Assembly: GCA_002162795.1 (NCBI GenBank) | Contig: MAAY01000079.1 | Location: forward strand, 1-64,000 | DNA from: Rhodobacterales bacterium 56_14_T64 | GTDB lineage: Bacteria; Pseudomonadota; Alphaproteobacteria; Rhodobacterales; Rhodobacteraceae | Reading direction: 5' to 3' | DNA length: 64,000 bases | Part shown: in pieces, positions 1-8,840 of the stretch | Layout: each line of letters opens with the position of its first letter | Position numbering within the stretch: position 1 is the stretch's first letter | Translations under genes and position numbers: made by a program | The notes under the pieces: generated by a model | Seen by the model: the letters and a program-made list of their open reading frames with translations, nothing else | Told to the model about the DNA's origin: nothing | The model's database searches: none

Positions 1-361
1 CCGATCAGGGCAGCCAATTCACCAGCAGGGATTGGATCGATGTGCTGCGCGATGCGAAGATCAAGATCAGCATGGATGGCAAAGGACGCTGGATCGATAA
101 CCGCATGATCGAGCGCCTCTGGCGGTCCCTCAAGTACGAATGCGTCTATCTGCACGCTTTTGAGACAGGCTCAGAGGCGAAAGCAGGCATCGGTAAATAG
201 CTGGGCTACTACAACGCCGAACGACCGCATTCGACCCACGGTATCTTGCCCCCTGACGAGGCTTATGCCAGCGAAACAGAACCCATGAGAATAGCAGCCT
301 GAGGAAACCCTGATCCATCTTAATAAGGCTGCGAAGTGGTCAAAAAACTAGGACCACCTCT
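1..361 (+). mobile_element. 3' end of a decayed IS3-family element
   Basis: The window opens inside an IS3-family transposase (OrfB, DDE integrase core) and runs to the right terminal repeat, where GGACCACCTCT ends at about 361. The last roughly 50 bases (CCTGATCC...TTAATAAGGCTGC, then GGACCACCTCT) closely match the right end of the element at 34190-35722, so the two belong to one IS subgroup. The coding part is clearly diverged between the two, so this is not a recent duplicate. Confidence 0.8.
3..302 (+). pseudogene. IS3-family transposase OrfB, C-terminal fragment with an in-frame stop
   Basis: Frame 3 reads DQGSQFT, then the catalytic-glutamate region RMIERLWRSLKYE, then NAERPHSTHGIL, ending MRIAA at 300-302. 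This is the C-terminal half of the rve integrase core. A TAG at 198-200 replaces the tryptophan found at the same place in the 34190-35722 copy (GIGKW), consistent with a TGG to TAG change. The upstream part lies outside the window. The fragment is non-functional as seen. Confidence 0.85.
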
Positions 362-1114
362 CTGCGCTGTGTCTCTCCCAACTATATCGTGTCCGTCATT
401 TCCTAAATGAAAGTTAACTTTAGTGTAACTGGAAGCGAGTTTATGTTTCCTGAATTCTGTCAGCCCCAACTTGCTGCCCCCGCAACAGCGTGGGAACATG
501 TTCGGGAAGGTGCCCTGAAAGCTTTGCCGCCTGTCTAACAAAGGAGGCCTGCAGGACTGTCGATGCGTACTGTCTATGTCAGGAATGCCACCGGCGACGC
601 GCCTCTGGAAACCAAAAGTGCGCCGCGGGGGAAGTTTAGCAGCGCATCGCGTAGCTGATGCAGGCGATTCCGGTGGGGCTTTTCGGTAGGCGGACTGGGT
701 CAGCTCGGCGTCCAGGGCTACTTCGACGCCGTTGGCCAGGAAATAGCTGACCCCGGCCAAGGCAAAGGCCCGGGTTTGGTTCAGCACAGTTGGTGCGGCG
801 ACACTGAATCTGGCCAGGCCGGGGATGGTGCCGGTCATCGGGTCTGTTCTGCGAGGTTTGAACTGGATTGGCCGGGCCATTGGGGACCTGTTGATCTCTC
901 TGAAGGAATGCGACCGGTGCGATCGGTGCGAAGCTGGTGATGATTATCAAAACGTTCAAAGAGAGGCGGGGGGCAAGGTGCGTTCCCTAGTTTACTGTAA
1001 GTGAAGTTGAGTTGGGGCGCTATGCGTCCAACTAAGAACCCTGAAAGCACTGCTTTCTTAAGGTGGACTTCAAAAACGTTCTGAGGAAAGATTGGGGTGC
1101 AATGGATGTGAGGG
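362..1114. other. Long stretch without a supported gene
   Basis: Several overlapping ORFs exist on the minus strand (for example 320-880), but they run into the IS end and show no convincing start, domain or codon bias. A minus-strand stretch near 640-880 (reading LARFSVAAPTVLNQ) could be a remnant of a lost gene, but I do not recognise it. I see nothing else. Confidence 0.4.
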
Positions 1115-1594
1115 ATGAGAATGCGTTGGATTGTTGCAATTTTGATCGGCTGTGCCGTTACCGGTGCTCAGGCTGATGGTGTGGACAGGAACTCAATCTG
1201 TAAGGATCTGTCCCTGGATTACGTCGCCAAGCATGAAAAGAACCGGGACTATCGGCTATTCCGAGTATTTGAGTTCTACAGCGAAAAAATTGATGCGTGC
1301 ATTCACGTTGAAGCCAAGCTTTTTGGCACAAGTGTTGAGGTTCGGGATTTGACCGGCGTCGTGTTCGCAGATCACCAGAACATGCTACTCCATTGTGACG
1401 TGAGCGGAGTGGATGAGGCCAATATTGAGGTCGTGTGGAGTCACCGAGGCGACATATCAGAGGTCCCGTACAAAGATTGGCTGACAGACGGTAAAGGTGG
1501 GCTGCCAAGAACACTGAAAACGTCGGAATTCCTGTTGACGCGTTCCGATTGCGAAGCCGTGTTAGAGCGATGGTTAGTAAAGTGGAACGGCTAG
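1115..1594 (+). CDS. Small secreted protein of unknown function
   Basis: The 159-residue ORF starts with a typical Sec signal peptide (MRMRWIVAILIGCAVTGAQA, cleavage likely after AQA), so the mature part of about 139 residues should be periplasmic. The mature chain has four cysteines (in ICKDL, DACIH, LHCDV and SDCEA), compatible with two disulfides. I recognise no family. A second in-frame ATG two codons downstream (1121) is an equally good start. It has no operon partner: the next gene lies convergently on the minus strand. Confidence rests on the signal peptide and clean ORF. Confidence 0.6.
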   Translation: MRMRWIVAILIGCAVTGAQADGVDRNSICKDLSLDYVAKHEKNRDYRLFRVFEFYSEKIDACIHVEAKLFGTSVEVRDLTGVVFADHQNMLLHCDVSGVDEANIEVVWSHRGDISEVPYKDWLTDGKGGLPRTLKTSEFLLTRSDCEAVLERWLVKWNG

Positions 1595-1681
1595 GTTTTA
1601 AGGTTTTGTGCCCCGGGAGGCCCAATAACTGTTCGTTCCCCAGGCAGAAATAACTGGTTGATAGCGGTCCAACAAAGGAGC

Positions 1682-2056
1682 CTATTTCATTTTGTAGTCC
1701 GTGCCTTTCCATTTCTCCGTGAGCTTGGCGGGAAACTTGTCACCGTTTTGGAGGTAATGGGTCGCGAGAGCGGTGCCGAGTGCTTTGTAAAAGGCGTCCT
1801 GCCCCTTGTTGTAGGCTTTGTTATCGTGCGGGTTCGGTGTGATGCCGTACTCCTTCTTGTTTTGTGCTCCCTTGAGGTAAATCGAGATCCCGCGCGGGCC
1901 GCCGCCTGCATTGCTCGATTTGGTTTCGGTGTATTTGAATACAAGTTCCGTGTTCCGAAGCGTATCCTTGAACTTGACTTCGCTGCTGATCGTTTTCCCG
2001 CCCATCGTCACGCTCTCCTGTTCGACACTCCCCAAGTGGAATGTTGTCTCTTGCAT
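1682..2056 (-). CDS. Hypothetical protein, about 124 residues
   Basis: The ORF is open up to a TTG at 2083 (133 aa). I place the start at the first ATG (2056, MQETTFHLGS) although neither start has a strong ribosome site, so it is uncertain. The protein is soluble, rich in Lys, Gly and Asn, has no signal peptide or membrane segment, and ends KGTDYKMK. I recognise no domain. It lies a few kilobases from the nuclease-like protein at 3443-4255 on the same strand, but two plus-strand genes intervene, so an operon is excluded. Confidence 0.5.
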   Translation of the reverse strand: MQETTFHLGSVEQESVTMGGKTISSEVKFKDTLRNTELVFKYTETKSSNAGGGPRGISIYLKGAQNKKEYGITPNPHDNKAYNKGQDAFYKALGTALATHYLQNGDKFPAKLTEKWKGTDYKMK

Positions 2057-2083
2057 GTTGTGGTTGTTTGGCGCCCCAATCAA

Positions 2084-2440
2084 GTCTCTTATACACTCTG
2101 TTTCGATGTTCGAGCATAATTGGCTGGTGAACCGATAATCCCCCCCATTGTTAATGGGGGCTGCCAGTAGAACTTACGCGCCCATTGTTATTTTCATGGC
2201 AGGTGTCATTCCAATGTTTTCGTCGCGAGAGCGTAGTTGGAATATTTTGGGCATGGTGAAATGTGGACGGACATTATTGAGTGTCGCAAGCGATGATTTT
2301 GGGGTCAGAAATGTCGGGTTTTCAGCTTCGAATTTGATGAATTGGTTCTTTTCTTTACCCCTGAACTGCTTTTAACTCCGGTTAGTTTAATTTGCCGCAG
2401 TGCCCTTAGGTGCGGCTTCAGATTTCAAGGAGATGCGGGA
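2084..2440. other. Intergenic region with one strong hairpin
   Basis: No gene is supported here. A perfect 8-bp hairpin (CCCCCATT, loop GTT, AATGGGGG) lies at 2142-2160, without a clear T-run on either side. The last 20 bases hold the ribosome site (AAGGAG) for the next gene. Confidence 0.4.
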
Positions 2441-3007
2441 ATGTCGATTTTACTCCGCAAATTATTTGCAGCAGGTTTGATGGCCGCTTCAGTTGCCAGT
2501 GTACCAAGCCTGACATTGGCGGAAATGCCGATAACTTACAAAGACGAGGGCCGCGCATTGTTCCACTTGTCGGTGCCCGATTTTTGGACCGCGCGGGCAG
2601 GCGGCGCCCGTGCAGTTACTCCCTCAGGATCAGATGAAGCACGTTTGATCAACCGAGTAATCGGTCTCACTCCCGTGTTGGAGGATGGGATCTGGATGGG
2701 GTTTATCTCGCCGCATGGGGTTAAAACGTTTGAGCAGTCTTTGGACTATTTGCGGGGTGTTGGTCCGTTCCTAGTCAATGATGCTGAGGTGAGCGACCGC
2801 AATCGTATTTCCGTGGGGGGCCTGCCAGCCGAGCGTCTAACGGGAAGTGGTCGTCGTGATGGCAAAGCCGTCAATTTCACAGCAGTCGTCGTCGACTTGC
2901 CGCGTGACCGTGTGGCAATCGCGGTGGTGGTGATGGAGGCTGGGGTGAGCCCGGATCTGGTGTCCGATGTGAACACAGTTTTTGCGTCGTTCCGAGCGGC
3001 TAGGTAA
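2441..3007 (+). CDS. Secreted protein of unknown function
   Basis: The ORF track begins at 2342, but the ATG at 2441 is preceded by AAGGAG and opens a clean signal peptide (MSILLRKLFAAGLMAASVA...TLAEM), so I choose it (188 aa). The mature protein, about 163 residues, is probably periplasmic and contains no further membrane segment. I recognise no family; the composition resembles small exported alpha/beta proteins that bind or modify surface components, but that is only an impression. Its stop overlaps the start of the proline-rich lipoprotein gene (TAATG), so the two are translationally coupled and probably act together in the envelope. Confidence 0.65.
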   Translation: MSILLRKLFAAGLMAASVASVPSLTLAEMPITYKDEGRALFHLSVPDFWTARAGGARAVTPSGSDEARLINRVIGLTPVLEDGIWMGFISPHGVKTFEQSLDYLRGVGPFLVNDAEVSDRNRISVGGLPAERLTGSGRRDGKAVNFTAVVVDLPRDRVAIAVVVMEAGVSPDLVSDVNTVFASFRAAR

Positions 3008-3330
3008 TGGGAATTGATACGATGTTTTTGAAACCAAGGAAAATTTTTCTTGCCGGACTGTTGGGGGCTGCACTAGTCGGCATTTCGGGGTGCGATCCCA
3101 ATGCAACGTATAGCGGCGGGGTGTATTATGACGGTTTGTTGTGGAACGATTATTATAATGGTTACCCAAGACCACCTCGGCCGCCTCGGCCTCCAAGACC
3201 AGAACATCCGATTGAACGGCCGCCGAGACCAGAGCACCCAATTGCTCGCCCACCGGTCGCGCGTCCACCGGTGGCCCGACCACCAATATATCGCCCGCCA
3301 GTCGCAAGGCCAATGCCCGCACCTAGATAG
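3007..3330 (+). CDS. Small proline-rich lipoprotein
   Basis: The ATG overlaps the upstream stop by one base. The N-terminus is a type II signal peptide with lipobox ISGC (residues about 26-29), giving a lipid-modified cysteine. The mature part is a short Tyr/Asp/Gly-rich segment followed by about 55 residues of Pro-Arg repeats (RPPRPP, RPEHPI, ARPPV, about 10 short units). Such basic polyproline tails are typical of envelope proteins that span or bind peptidoglycan or other polyanions; that role is inference. An alternative start is the ATG at 3022. There is no recognised domain beyond the lipobox. Confidence 0.65.
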   Translation: MGIDTMFLKPRKIFLAGLLGAALVGISGCDPNATYSGGVYYDGLLWNDYYNGYPRPPRPPRPPRPEHPIERPPRPEHPIARPPVARPPVARPPIYRPPVARPMPAPR

Positions 3331-3442
3331 GGGGTGAAGGCTTCTGCCCGCTGTCGACCTCCCTTCGGAAGGCGGGTATTCTGTTGTGCAAAGCGCCGCA
3401 CAAGCGTGGTGCTGTGCCCAAGGCCGCAAGGGGTATCTGCGT

Positions 3443-4255
3443 TCAAAGTTCAAATGTCTGTTTTCGAAGTGAGCTACCCTCAACTTTTGCAAAGTGTTTT
3501 TTCTCCGCGGGATCCAGTTTGGATTTGCCAACTCTCACGTTTGGCTTGTCGCGAAGAAAATACTCTTCCACATAGTAAGACACGATAAGCTTGGCGGGCA
3601 GCTTCCCCAACATCGTCTTGAACTCATTGGTTGGGCTACCCCACCAAGGTTTTCGGGCACCGCTGCAACGCGCAGTGAATTTCACTTTGACCCGCAGCTC
3701 CCTTTTTAGATTGCTTTTCTTACAGGCATTTTCCGCCTTTTTGGCCAACTCCAGCAGTTTGATAAGTTTCGCTTCACATCCATGCCTATACGAGGAATTT
3801 GCGCTTGAAGTCATTGGGATCAGATTGCAGTTGTCGCCAGGTCCCCCCAAGCTGCCATTGAGAATGTGACCCTTTACGAAGGTCTGGGCCTGGAGTTCAT
3901 TGTAATCTGCAACCAGGGCTATCTCTTTCAAGCCAAGGTGCTCCAGAATTTCACTAACAGAGTTGGATTTAGCGATTTTTGTCACTGTGGATTTTCTGGA
4001 CAGCGCCTTTTTTACCAATTCGATGTCGACAAGGTCTTTAACGTCCCATTCGGTATTGATGCGCTCCACTATCGTGCATTGGCCCTTTTTGGGGGCGCCA
4101 TAGGAGGATTTAAGATCGTCAGTTGTAAGCAAGCATGAAACCGAGTCTGCGCCCACAGAAAAACTATCCCCCTCGAACTTGACGTCGCTGCGTGCGGAAT
4201 AGGTCAATACACCCGACATAAAATTATCCCAAATAGAACAGTTCGCCTCGGTCAC
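3443..4255 (-). CDS. DNA/RNA non-specific endonuclease-like (toxin-type) protein
   Basis: The 270-residue product contains KGHILNGSLGGPGDNCNL followed by PMTSSANSSYRHGCE. This pattern is like the GHLLN-LGG-G--NL-P-T--AN--H signature of DNA/RNA non-specific endonuclease-related domains found at the C-termini of polymorphic toxins and eCIS or type VI cargo. The histidine in KGH would be the candidate catalytic or metal-binding residue. There is no signal peptide or membrane segment and no adjacent immunity-like gene that I can identify. The ORF starts at a GTG (4255) without a clear ribosome site; the ATG at 4219 is an alternative. If the gene was once longer, the N-terminal delivery region has been lost. 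Family assignment is by motif memory only. Confidence 0.5.
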   Translation of the reverse strand: MTEANCSIWDNFMSGVLTYSARSDVKFEGDSFSVGADSVSCLLTTDDLKSSYGAPKKGQCTIVERINTEWDVKDLVDIELVKKALSRKSTVTKIAKSNSVSEILEHLGLKEIALVADYNELQAQTFVKGHILNGSLGGPGDNCNLIPMTSSANSSYRHGCEAKLIKLLELAKKAENACKKSNLKRELRVKVKFTARCSGARKPWWGSPTNEFKTMLGKLPAKLIVSYYVEEYFLRDKPNVRVGKSKLDPAEKKHFAKVEGSSLRKQTFEL

Positions 4256-5002
4256 TTCACTGCAAGTAGTGAAGCGGATCCTGCAGACAAAGCTAAGTCA
4301 AATATCAGACACGGCAACCGATTTTGCGTCGGTTGGTGTTGATGTTGTTCCACCACGAATGAGTGTTCGGATTGCGCGCGTCGTCGTGGCGCTGTCGCGT
4401 AAAGCTATGTCCCATAGGATTTCTTTTTGAAAATCACATATCAAAAGGTCACGACAAGCTGGGGCTTCGGTCAATGATATTTTGCAGCGGCTACAGTGGC
4501 CGCGTTCTAGACGCGTCTATTGGCCTGAAGGGCGTCTGCATTTGCGTCGATGCATGATCCAAAGCCCCATAAAGGTATTTTTAACTGACTTTCCAGGACG
4601 GGTTCACACAAGCAGAACGTAAGTCTTCTTAAAAATATTGCGATTACCTTCTGATCGGCATACGCGAACGCCTGAAAAAAATGCGCAAAGAATTTGGAAG
4701 GGCATGTCCGAGGCTGATGAAGATATTGGGGTCTGAATGTCATGCGTGCATCGCGCAAAGATGCGACAGGGCTTTCGTGATCAACTCATTACGGCGGGTG
4801 CAGTCGATCCTGCCATCGGTGTGATGGGGGACATGTTTATTCCCATCCATCAGGCACCAGTTTTGATTTGTCGGCGCTCAAAGCTGTGGGGATTTTACAA
4901 AAAATTACAAATTACAGTTGACACCTTACAAATAGTGACGTGATAAGGGGCGGGTCGGCTGCCCTTGTATCAACTTTGGCTGCCAGTTCTGGGAGGAATA
5001 GA
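4256..5002. other. Long region without a supported gene, ending in an operator-like sequence
   Basis: Short ORFs here have no support. The final 110 bases are AT-rich and hold the TTACAA repeats (separate entry) and the ribosome site GGAGGA of the TRAP binding-protein gene. The rest may be decayed sequence; I recognise nothing in it. Confidence 0.4.
4893..4918 (+). promoter_or_regulatory. Tandem TTACAA operator-like site upstream of the first TRAP operon
   Basis: TTACAA occurs at 4895 and again at 4905, exactly 10 bp apart, with a third imperfect copy (TTACAG) at 4912. The same 10-bp-spaced pair occurs upstream of the second TRAP operon and of the cupin gene. It lies about 85-110 bp before the dctP-type start. 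The GntR-family regulator encoded at 8841 is the obvious candidate to bind it, but that is inference. Confidence 0.5.
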
Positions 5003-5998
5003 ATGTCAATTTACAAATCTATAACAAATTTGGCCGTTGGGGCAACGGTTGCTTCGACGCTGCTGGTCTCTACGGCTTCGGCTGATGCGATTACCCTGCG
5101 CGGTGCCAGCATGTTTGATGACCAACATGCGTATACCAAAACCATGATGCAGTTTGCTGAGTTGGTAGAAAAAGCCTATGAGGGTGAGGTCGATTTTGAC
5201 CTGCGTCTGAATGGTGAACTGGGCGACGAAGGCGATTTTGTCACGTTCTTGCAGCAGGGTGTTGCAATTGATTACACAATTATGGCCCCGTCCAACATGG
5301 CCAGCTTTGCTCCGTCGATCCCGTTGATGGACATGCCGTTCCTGTTCCGCGATCTGGAACATTGGGATGCCGCGCTGTCCAGCGGTGTGATGGCGCCACT
5401 TGAGGCCGAGCTGCTTGAAAAAGCTGACATCAAGATCATCGGGTATACAGGCGGCGGCGTCCGAAATCTTGCTTCCGCGGCACCGATTGCAAACATGGAA
5501 GAGCTGAAAGGTCACAAAATGCGCGTGATGGGGGCCCCTATCCAAGCGCAAATTTTTTCGGCTATTCAAGCGTCACCAGCTGCGATTGCCTACAACGAAG
5601 TTTACAACGCTATTCAGACCGGCGTTATCGCTGGGTTTGAAAACGAAGCCGCCAGCATTCAGAATCTCAAGTTCTACGAAGTGGCACCGCACATCACTCT
5701 GACACGTCACGCGATCACTGTGCGTCCTATCGTGATGAGCGGCAAAACGTTCCGTAAACTTCCTGAGTCGCTGCAAGCGGCCGTCCTGGAAGCCGGCAGC
5801 GAAGCCGGTGCTTTTGGTCGTGACCTGGAGAGTTCAGAAGATGGCATCAAGCTGCAGCAAATGGCTGACGCTGGTCAGGTCATCCTTCAGGAATTTGCGG
5901 ACCGTGATCAACTGCTGAAATTGGTTGTCCCGGTTCAGGATGCTTATGCAGCTGAATTGGGTGCGACTGATCTGCTGATTGCGATCCGCTCCAAGTAA
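5003..5998 (+). CDS. TRAP transporter periplasmic substrate-binding protein (DctP type)
   Basis: This is the extracytoplasmic solute receptor of a tripartite ATP-independent periplasmic transporter, capturing an organic acid for the DctQM membrane pair. The start ATG (5003) follows GGAGGA and opens a Sec signal peptide (TVASTLLVSTASADA). The 331-residue length is normal for the DctP family, and the C-terminal half has the usual NAIQTGVIAGFENE helix region that contacts the ligand carboxylate. The gene is followed by a strong hairpin and then the genes for the small and large membrane subunits. Substrate cannot be read from the sequence; neighbours (SDR, cupin, RraA-like) suggest a hydroxy- or sugar-derived acid. 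Confidence 0.9.
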   Translation: MSIYKSITNLAVGATVASTLLVSTASADAITLRGASMFDDQHAYTKTMMQFAELVEKAYEGEVDFDLRLNGELGDEGDFVTFLQQGVAIDYTIMAPSNMASFAPSIPLMDMPFLFRDLEHWDAALSSGVMAPLEAELLEKADIKIIGYTGGGVRNLASAAPIANMEELKGHKMRVMGAPIQAQIFSAIQASPAAIAYNEVYNAIQTGVIAGFENEAASIQNLKFYEVAPHITLTRHAITVRPIVMSGKTFRKLPESLQAAVLEAGSEAGAFGRDLESSEDGIKLQQMADAGQVILQEFADRDQLLKLVVPVQDAYAAELGATDLLIAIRSK

Positions 5999-6023
5999 TC
6001 ACTTGCCATTTATGACTACAGAT

Positions 6024-6047
6024 CACCGGAGCGTGTCTGCTCCGGTG
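6024..6047 (+). terminator. Intra-operon hairpin between TRAP binding protein and membrane subunits
   Basis: CACCGGAGC and GCTCCGGTG form a perfect 9-bp stem with a 6-base loop, followed by GTTTTCAC. It probably attenuates or stabilises the transcript, so that binding protein is made in excess over the permease, a usual arrangement for transport operons. Confidence 0.65.
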
Positions 6048-6075
6048 GTTTTCACTCTTTTACCGGCAGGTTGTT

Positions 6076-6570
6076 ATGATCGAACGTCTTCTTGAAGTCT
6101 TCTGCAATGGCCTCAGGGTCCTTTTGGGGGGGCTTGTCGCGGCATTGGCCATTCCAGTCGGTATGCAGGTGATCGCGCGCTATACGGGTATTATCCCAGT
6201 CTATCTCTGGACCGAAGAATTGGCGACATTCCTATTTGTCTGGGTTGTCATGATTGGCGCGATGGTTGCCGTCTGGGATGGTTCTCATTTTGATGTGCGT
6301 GTGCTGCCAGATGCCAAACACCCCCTGCTAAAGCTCCTGCAAGATGGGTTGGTTCTGGTGCTGATTATCGGATTTGCCGTGATTTTCGCTTGGTACGGCA
6401 TTGAGTATGCCAAATTTGGCTGGATCCAGAATTCGGTCATGATGCGGGCCAATTTGATAATCACCTATATCTCGGTGCCTATAGTCGGCGTGGTTTGGAT
6501 CCTGTTTGCGGGCTACCGCCTTTATGAGGCCGTTGCTGACTACAGCTCCGAAAAGAAGGCAACACTATGA
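6076..6570 (+). CDS. TRAP transporter small permease subunit (DctQ type)
   Basis: The 164-residue membrane protein has four hydrophobic helices (about 15-35, 50-70, 90-112, 130-152), as expected for DctQ. It also has the family pattern of TEELATFLFVWVVMIG in helix 2. It pairs with the large DctM subunit for sodium-driven uptake. Its stop overlaps the start of the next gene (ATGA at 6567), so the two membrane subunits are translationally coupled. Nothing is unusual. Confidence 0.9.
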   Translation: MIERLLEVFCNGLRVLLGGLVAALAIPVGMQVIARYTGIIPVYLWTEELATFLFVWVVMIGAMVAVWDGSHFDVRVLPDAKHPLLKLLQDGLVLVLIIGFAVIFAWYGIEYAKFGWIQNSVMMRANLIITYISVPIVGVVWILFAGYRLYEAVADYSSEKKATL

Positions 6571-7877
6571 TCGTCTCTACTGGCCTTGCCTGCGCAATCC
6601 TTGTCGGCGGCTTTATTCTTCTTGTCATTCTGCGTGTTCCTGTGGCGTTTGCCCTAGGTATTGCCACAGTTCCGATTGTGCTGCTGGATTTGCGGCTGAC
6701 TCCGTTCATCATTCTGGACAGAATGTTCCAGTCCTATAACTCGTTCATCTTGCTGGCGGTGCCGTTTTTCTTGTTAGCGGCGAACCTGATGAACTCAGGT
6801 AAAATAACCGATAAACTCATCGATCTGGCACGGGTGTTGACGGGTTGGATGCCCGGGGGGCTTGGCCACGTAAATGTCGCGGTGTCTATGCTGTTTGCAG
6901 GCATTTCCGGATCTTCGACAGCGGACGCGGCAGGCTGTGGGAAAATCTTGATCCCCGCGATGGTCAAAGAGGGCTATGACACCCGGTTCGCCATCGCCCT
7001 GACCGCCTGTTCATCCGTTATGGGCGTGATCATTCCGCCCAGCATTCTGATGATTGTTTGGGGTGGGGTCATGCAAACATCGGTAGGGGCCCTGTTCCTG
7101 GCTGGGGCCACTCCGGGGTTGATGATTGGATTGGCGTTGATGGCGACGGTTTACGGCTATGCCAAAGTCTACGGCTATCCCACTATTGGTGCGCCGACCC
7201 TGTGTGATATCTGGAAGGCCTTTAGGGGCGCGGCATTGGCATTGCTCACCCCGGTACTTGTGGTTGGCGGCATTGTGGGCGGCATCGTCACGCCGACTGA
7301 AAGCGCAATCATTGCCGCTGGATATTCCCTGATCTTGGGGATGTTTGTCTATCGTACGATCTCAGTGAAAGACCTTGGGCATATTTTCTACGACACTGGC
7401 CGATTTGCCTCGATTTCGCTGTTTGCGATCGGCACCGCCTCGGCGTTTGGCTGGCTTCTGGCTTTTTACAACGTACCACGCCTGATTGTGGATATGATGA
7501 CCGCTCTTGATTTTGGTCCTTTTGGCACTGCTTTGGTCATTGCCGGGCTGTTTTTGTTCTTTGGTCTATTCATCGACGCAATCCCAACCATCATCATTCT
7601 TGGCACAGTCTTGTTGCCGGTGGCCAATGCTGCGGGTATCGATCCAGTCGTTTTTGCAATCATCGGGATCATATCCCTGTCCTTCGGACTTGTAACACCA
7701 CCCTACGGGCTATGTTTGCTGATATCAGCGTCCATTGGCGGTATGAACGTGGTGCAGGTGATGCGGGATGTGGCGATCATCTTGGTGCCAATGTTGATTA
7801 TTCTGCTTTTGGTTATCCTCTTCCCCGACATCGCGCTTTGGCTGCCTAAATTGCTGATGCCAAGCACGTTCCATTGA
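6567..7877 (+). CDS. TRAP transporter large permease subunit (DctM type)
   Basis: The 436-residue polytopic protein is the ion-coupled transport subunit. Family features visible are the GISGSSTADAAG loop near residue 110, the internal repeat with IPPS motif (VIIPPSILMIVWGG), and the C-terminal GLVTPPYG motif. Both half-repeats are complete, so it should be functional. It overlaps the upstream small subunit by 4 bases. It forms the first TRAP system of the window with the genes at 5003 and 6076. Confidence 0.92.
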   Translation: MIVSTGLACAILVGGFILLVILRVPVAFALGIATVPIVLLDLRLTPFIILDRMFQSYNSFILLAVPFFLLAANLMNSGKITDKLIDLARVLTGWMPGGLGHVNVAVSMLFAGISGSSTADAAGCGKILIPAMVKEGYDTRFAIALTACSSVMGVIIPPSILMIVWGGVMQTSVGALFLAGATPGLMIGLALMATVYGYAKVYGYPTIGAPTLCDIWKAFRGAALALLTPVLVVGGIVGGIVTPTESAIIAAGYSLILGMFVYRTISVKDLGHIFYDTGRFASISLFAIGTASAFGWLLAFYNVPRLIVDMMTALDFGPFGTALVIAGLFLFFGLFIDAIPTIIILGTVLLPVANAAGIDPVVFAIIGIISLSFGLVTPPYGLCLLISASIGGMNVVQVMRDVAIILVPMLIILLLVILFPDIALWLPKLLMPSTFH

Positions 7878-7888
7878 CGATGGGGGGG

Positions 7889-8050
7889 ATGAAAGCAACA
7901 TTGGCAAACAGGATCAACAAGCCCCCGGACATTCCTATTTGGGTCGGCTCAAAGGGTTGGCTGAACCGCGTGGCGCGATCTCGGCGGTATCGGTTCAGAA
8001 CCAATCCGGCCAAACTCAGAACAATAACAGCGCCGAACCCGGCTGACTAA
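7889..8050 (+). other. Possible 53-codon ORF between the TRAP and RraA-like genes
   Basis: An ATG at 7889, preceded by a G-rich run (GGGGGG), opens 53 codons rich in Arg, Asn and Pro (start MKATLANRIN). It is too short for the ORF track and has no recognisable domain. It may be spurious or a remnant. I give it because the spacing between its flanking genes (241 bp) is otherwise empty. Confidence 0.2.
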
Positions 8051-8118
8051 GCGCCAGCAAATAACAAACTCTTGCGTGAACGCAAAACACGAAGCAAGCA
8101 CTAGAAGGGCACCAGACA

Positions 8119-8835
8119 ATGAGCCAACTGAAAACAGAAACGCGCGATAAGCTGATGCAGATCAGCACAGCAACATTGACCACGGCTCTTTTTAAACATG
8201 GGTTCCGCAATATCTACATTCAGGGGCCACAGCGCCTGAATCCCGGCGCCAATATGGTCGGCGTTGCCTATACACTTCGCTACATCCCCGCGCGCGAGGA
8301 TCTGGACGGATTGGAGTCATTTGCAAACCGGGAAAATCCGCAACGAAAAGGTGTCGAAGAGTGCCCCGAAGGATCAGTCTTTGTGATCGATTCCCGTCAG
8401 GATGCGACCGCAGCATCAGCGGGCTGTATTCTCGCGACGCGATTGCAAGTTCTTGGCTGTCGTGGGATCGTCACGGATGGCGGTTTCAGGGATACACCGG
8501 AAATTTCAGGGTTGGATATGCCGGCCTATCACACGCGTCCCAGTGCCCCGACTAATTTGACTAAGCACCACGCAGTTGCGGTAAATGATCCCATTGCCTG
8601 TGGTGGTGTATCCGTCTTTCCTGGTGATGTTATTGTGGGAGACAACGAGGGAGTTGTCTGCATTCCGATACACATGGCTGATGAAATTACCGATGAAGCG
8701 GTTGAAATGACAGTATTTGAAGACTTTGTTTTAGAAATGGTACAACAGGGTGCATCTACCTTTGGTCTGTACCCGCCGACAGACCCATCAACACAGGATA
8801 AGTTCAGCACGTGGAGACAGGCAAACGGAAGATAA
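8119..8835 (+). CDS. RraA-like / HMG-CHA aldolase family protein
   Basis: This 238-residue protein belongs to the RraA-like family, which includes 4-hydroxy-4-methyl-2-oxoglutarate/4-carboxy-4-hydroxy-2-oxoadipate aldolases and dehydratase-like relatives. Seen in the sequence: the GIVTDGGFRDTPEI segment with the Arg-Asp pair that binds pyruvate and metal in aldolases (about residues 117-130). Also seen is the VFPGDVIVGDNEGVV segment that closes the active site. Next to TRAP genes such proteins are usually catabolic rather than RNase E inhibitors, so a role in cleaving or dehydrating the imported acid is likely. The GntR gene overlaps its 3' end if the GTG at 8811 is used; with the preferred ATG the gap is 5 bases. 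Confidence 0.8.
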   Translation: MSQLKTETRDKLMQISTATLTTALFKHGFRNIYIQGPQRLNPGANMVGVAYTLRYIPAREDLDGLESFANRENPQRKGVEECPEGSVFVIDSRQDATAASAGCILATRLQVLGCRGIVTDGGFRDTPEISGLDMPAYHTRPSAPTNLTKHHAVAVNDPIACGGVSVFPGDVIVGDNEGVVCIPIHMADEITDEAVEMTVFEDFVLEMVQQGASTFGLYPPTDPSTQDKFSTWRQANGR

Positions 8836-8840
8836 AGGCC

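Noticed and set aside
320-880. 186-residue minus-strand ORF at the left edge
   Set aside because: Its C-terminal half runs through the IS end, so it cannot be one native gene; the N-terminal half is unrecognised.
1158-1712. 184-residue minus-strand ORF opposite the secreted protein
   Set aside because: The composition is rich in Arg, Ser and Pro as in antisense shadows; the plus strand has a clean signal peptide.
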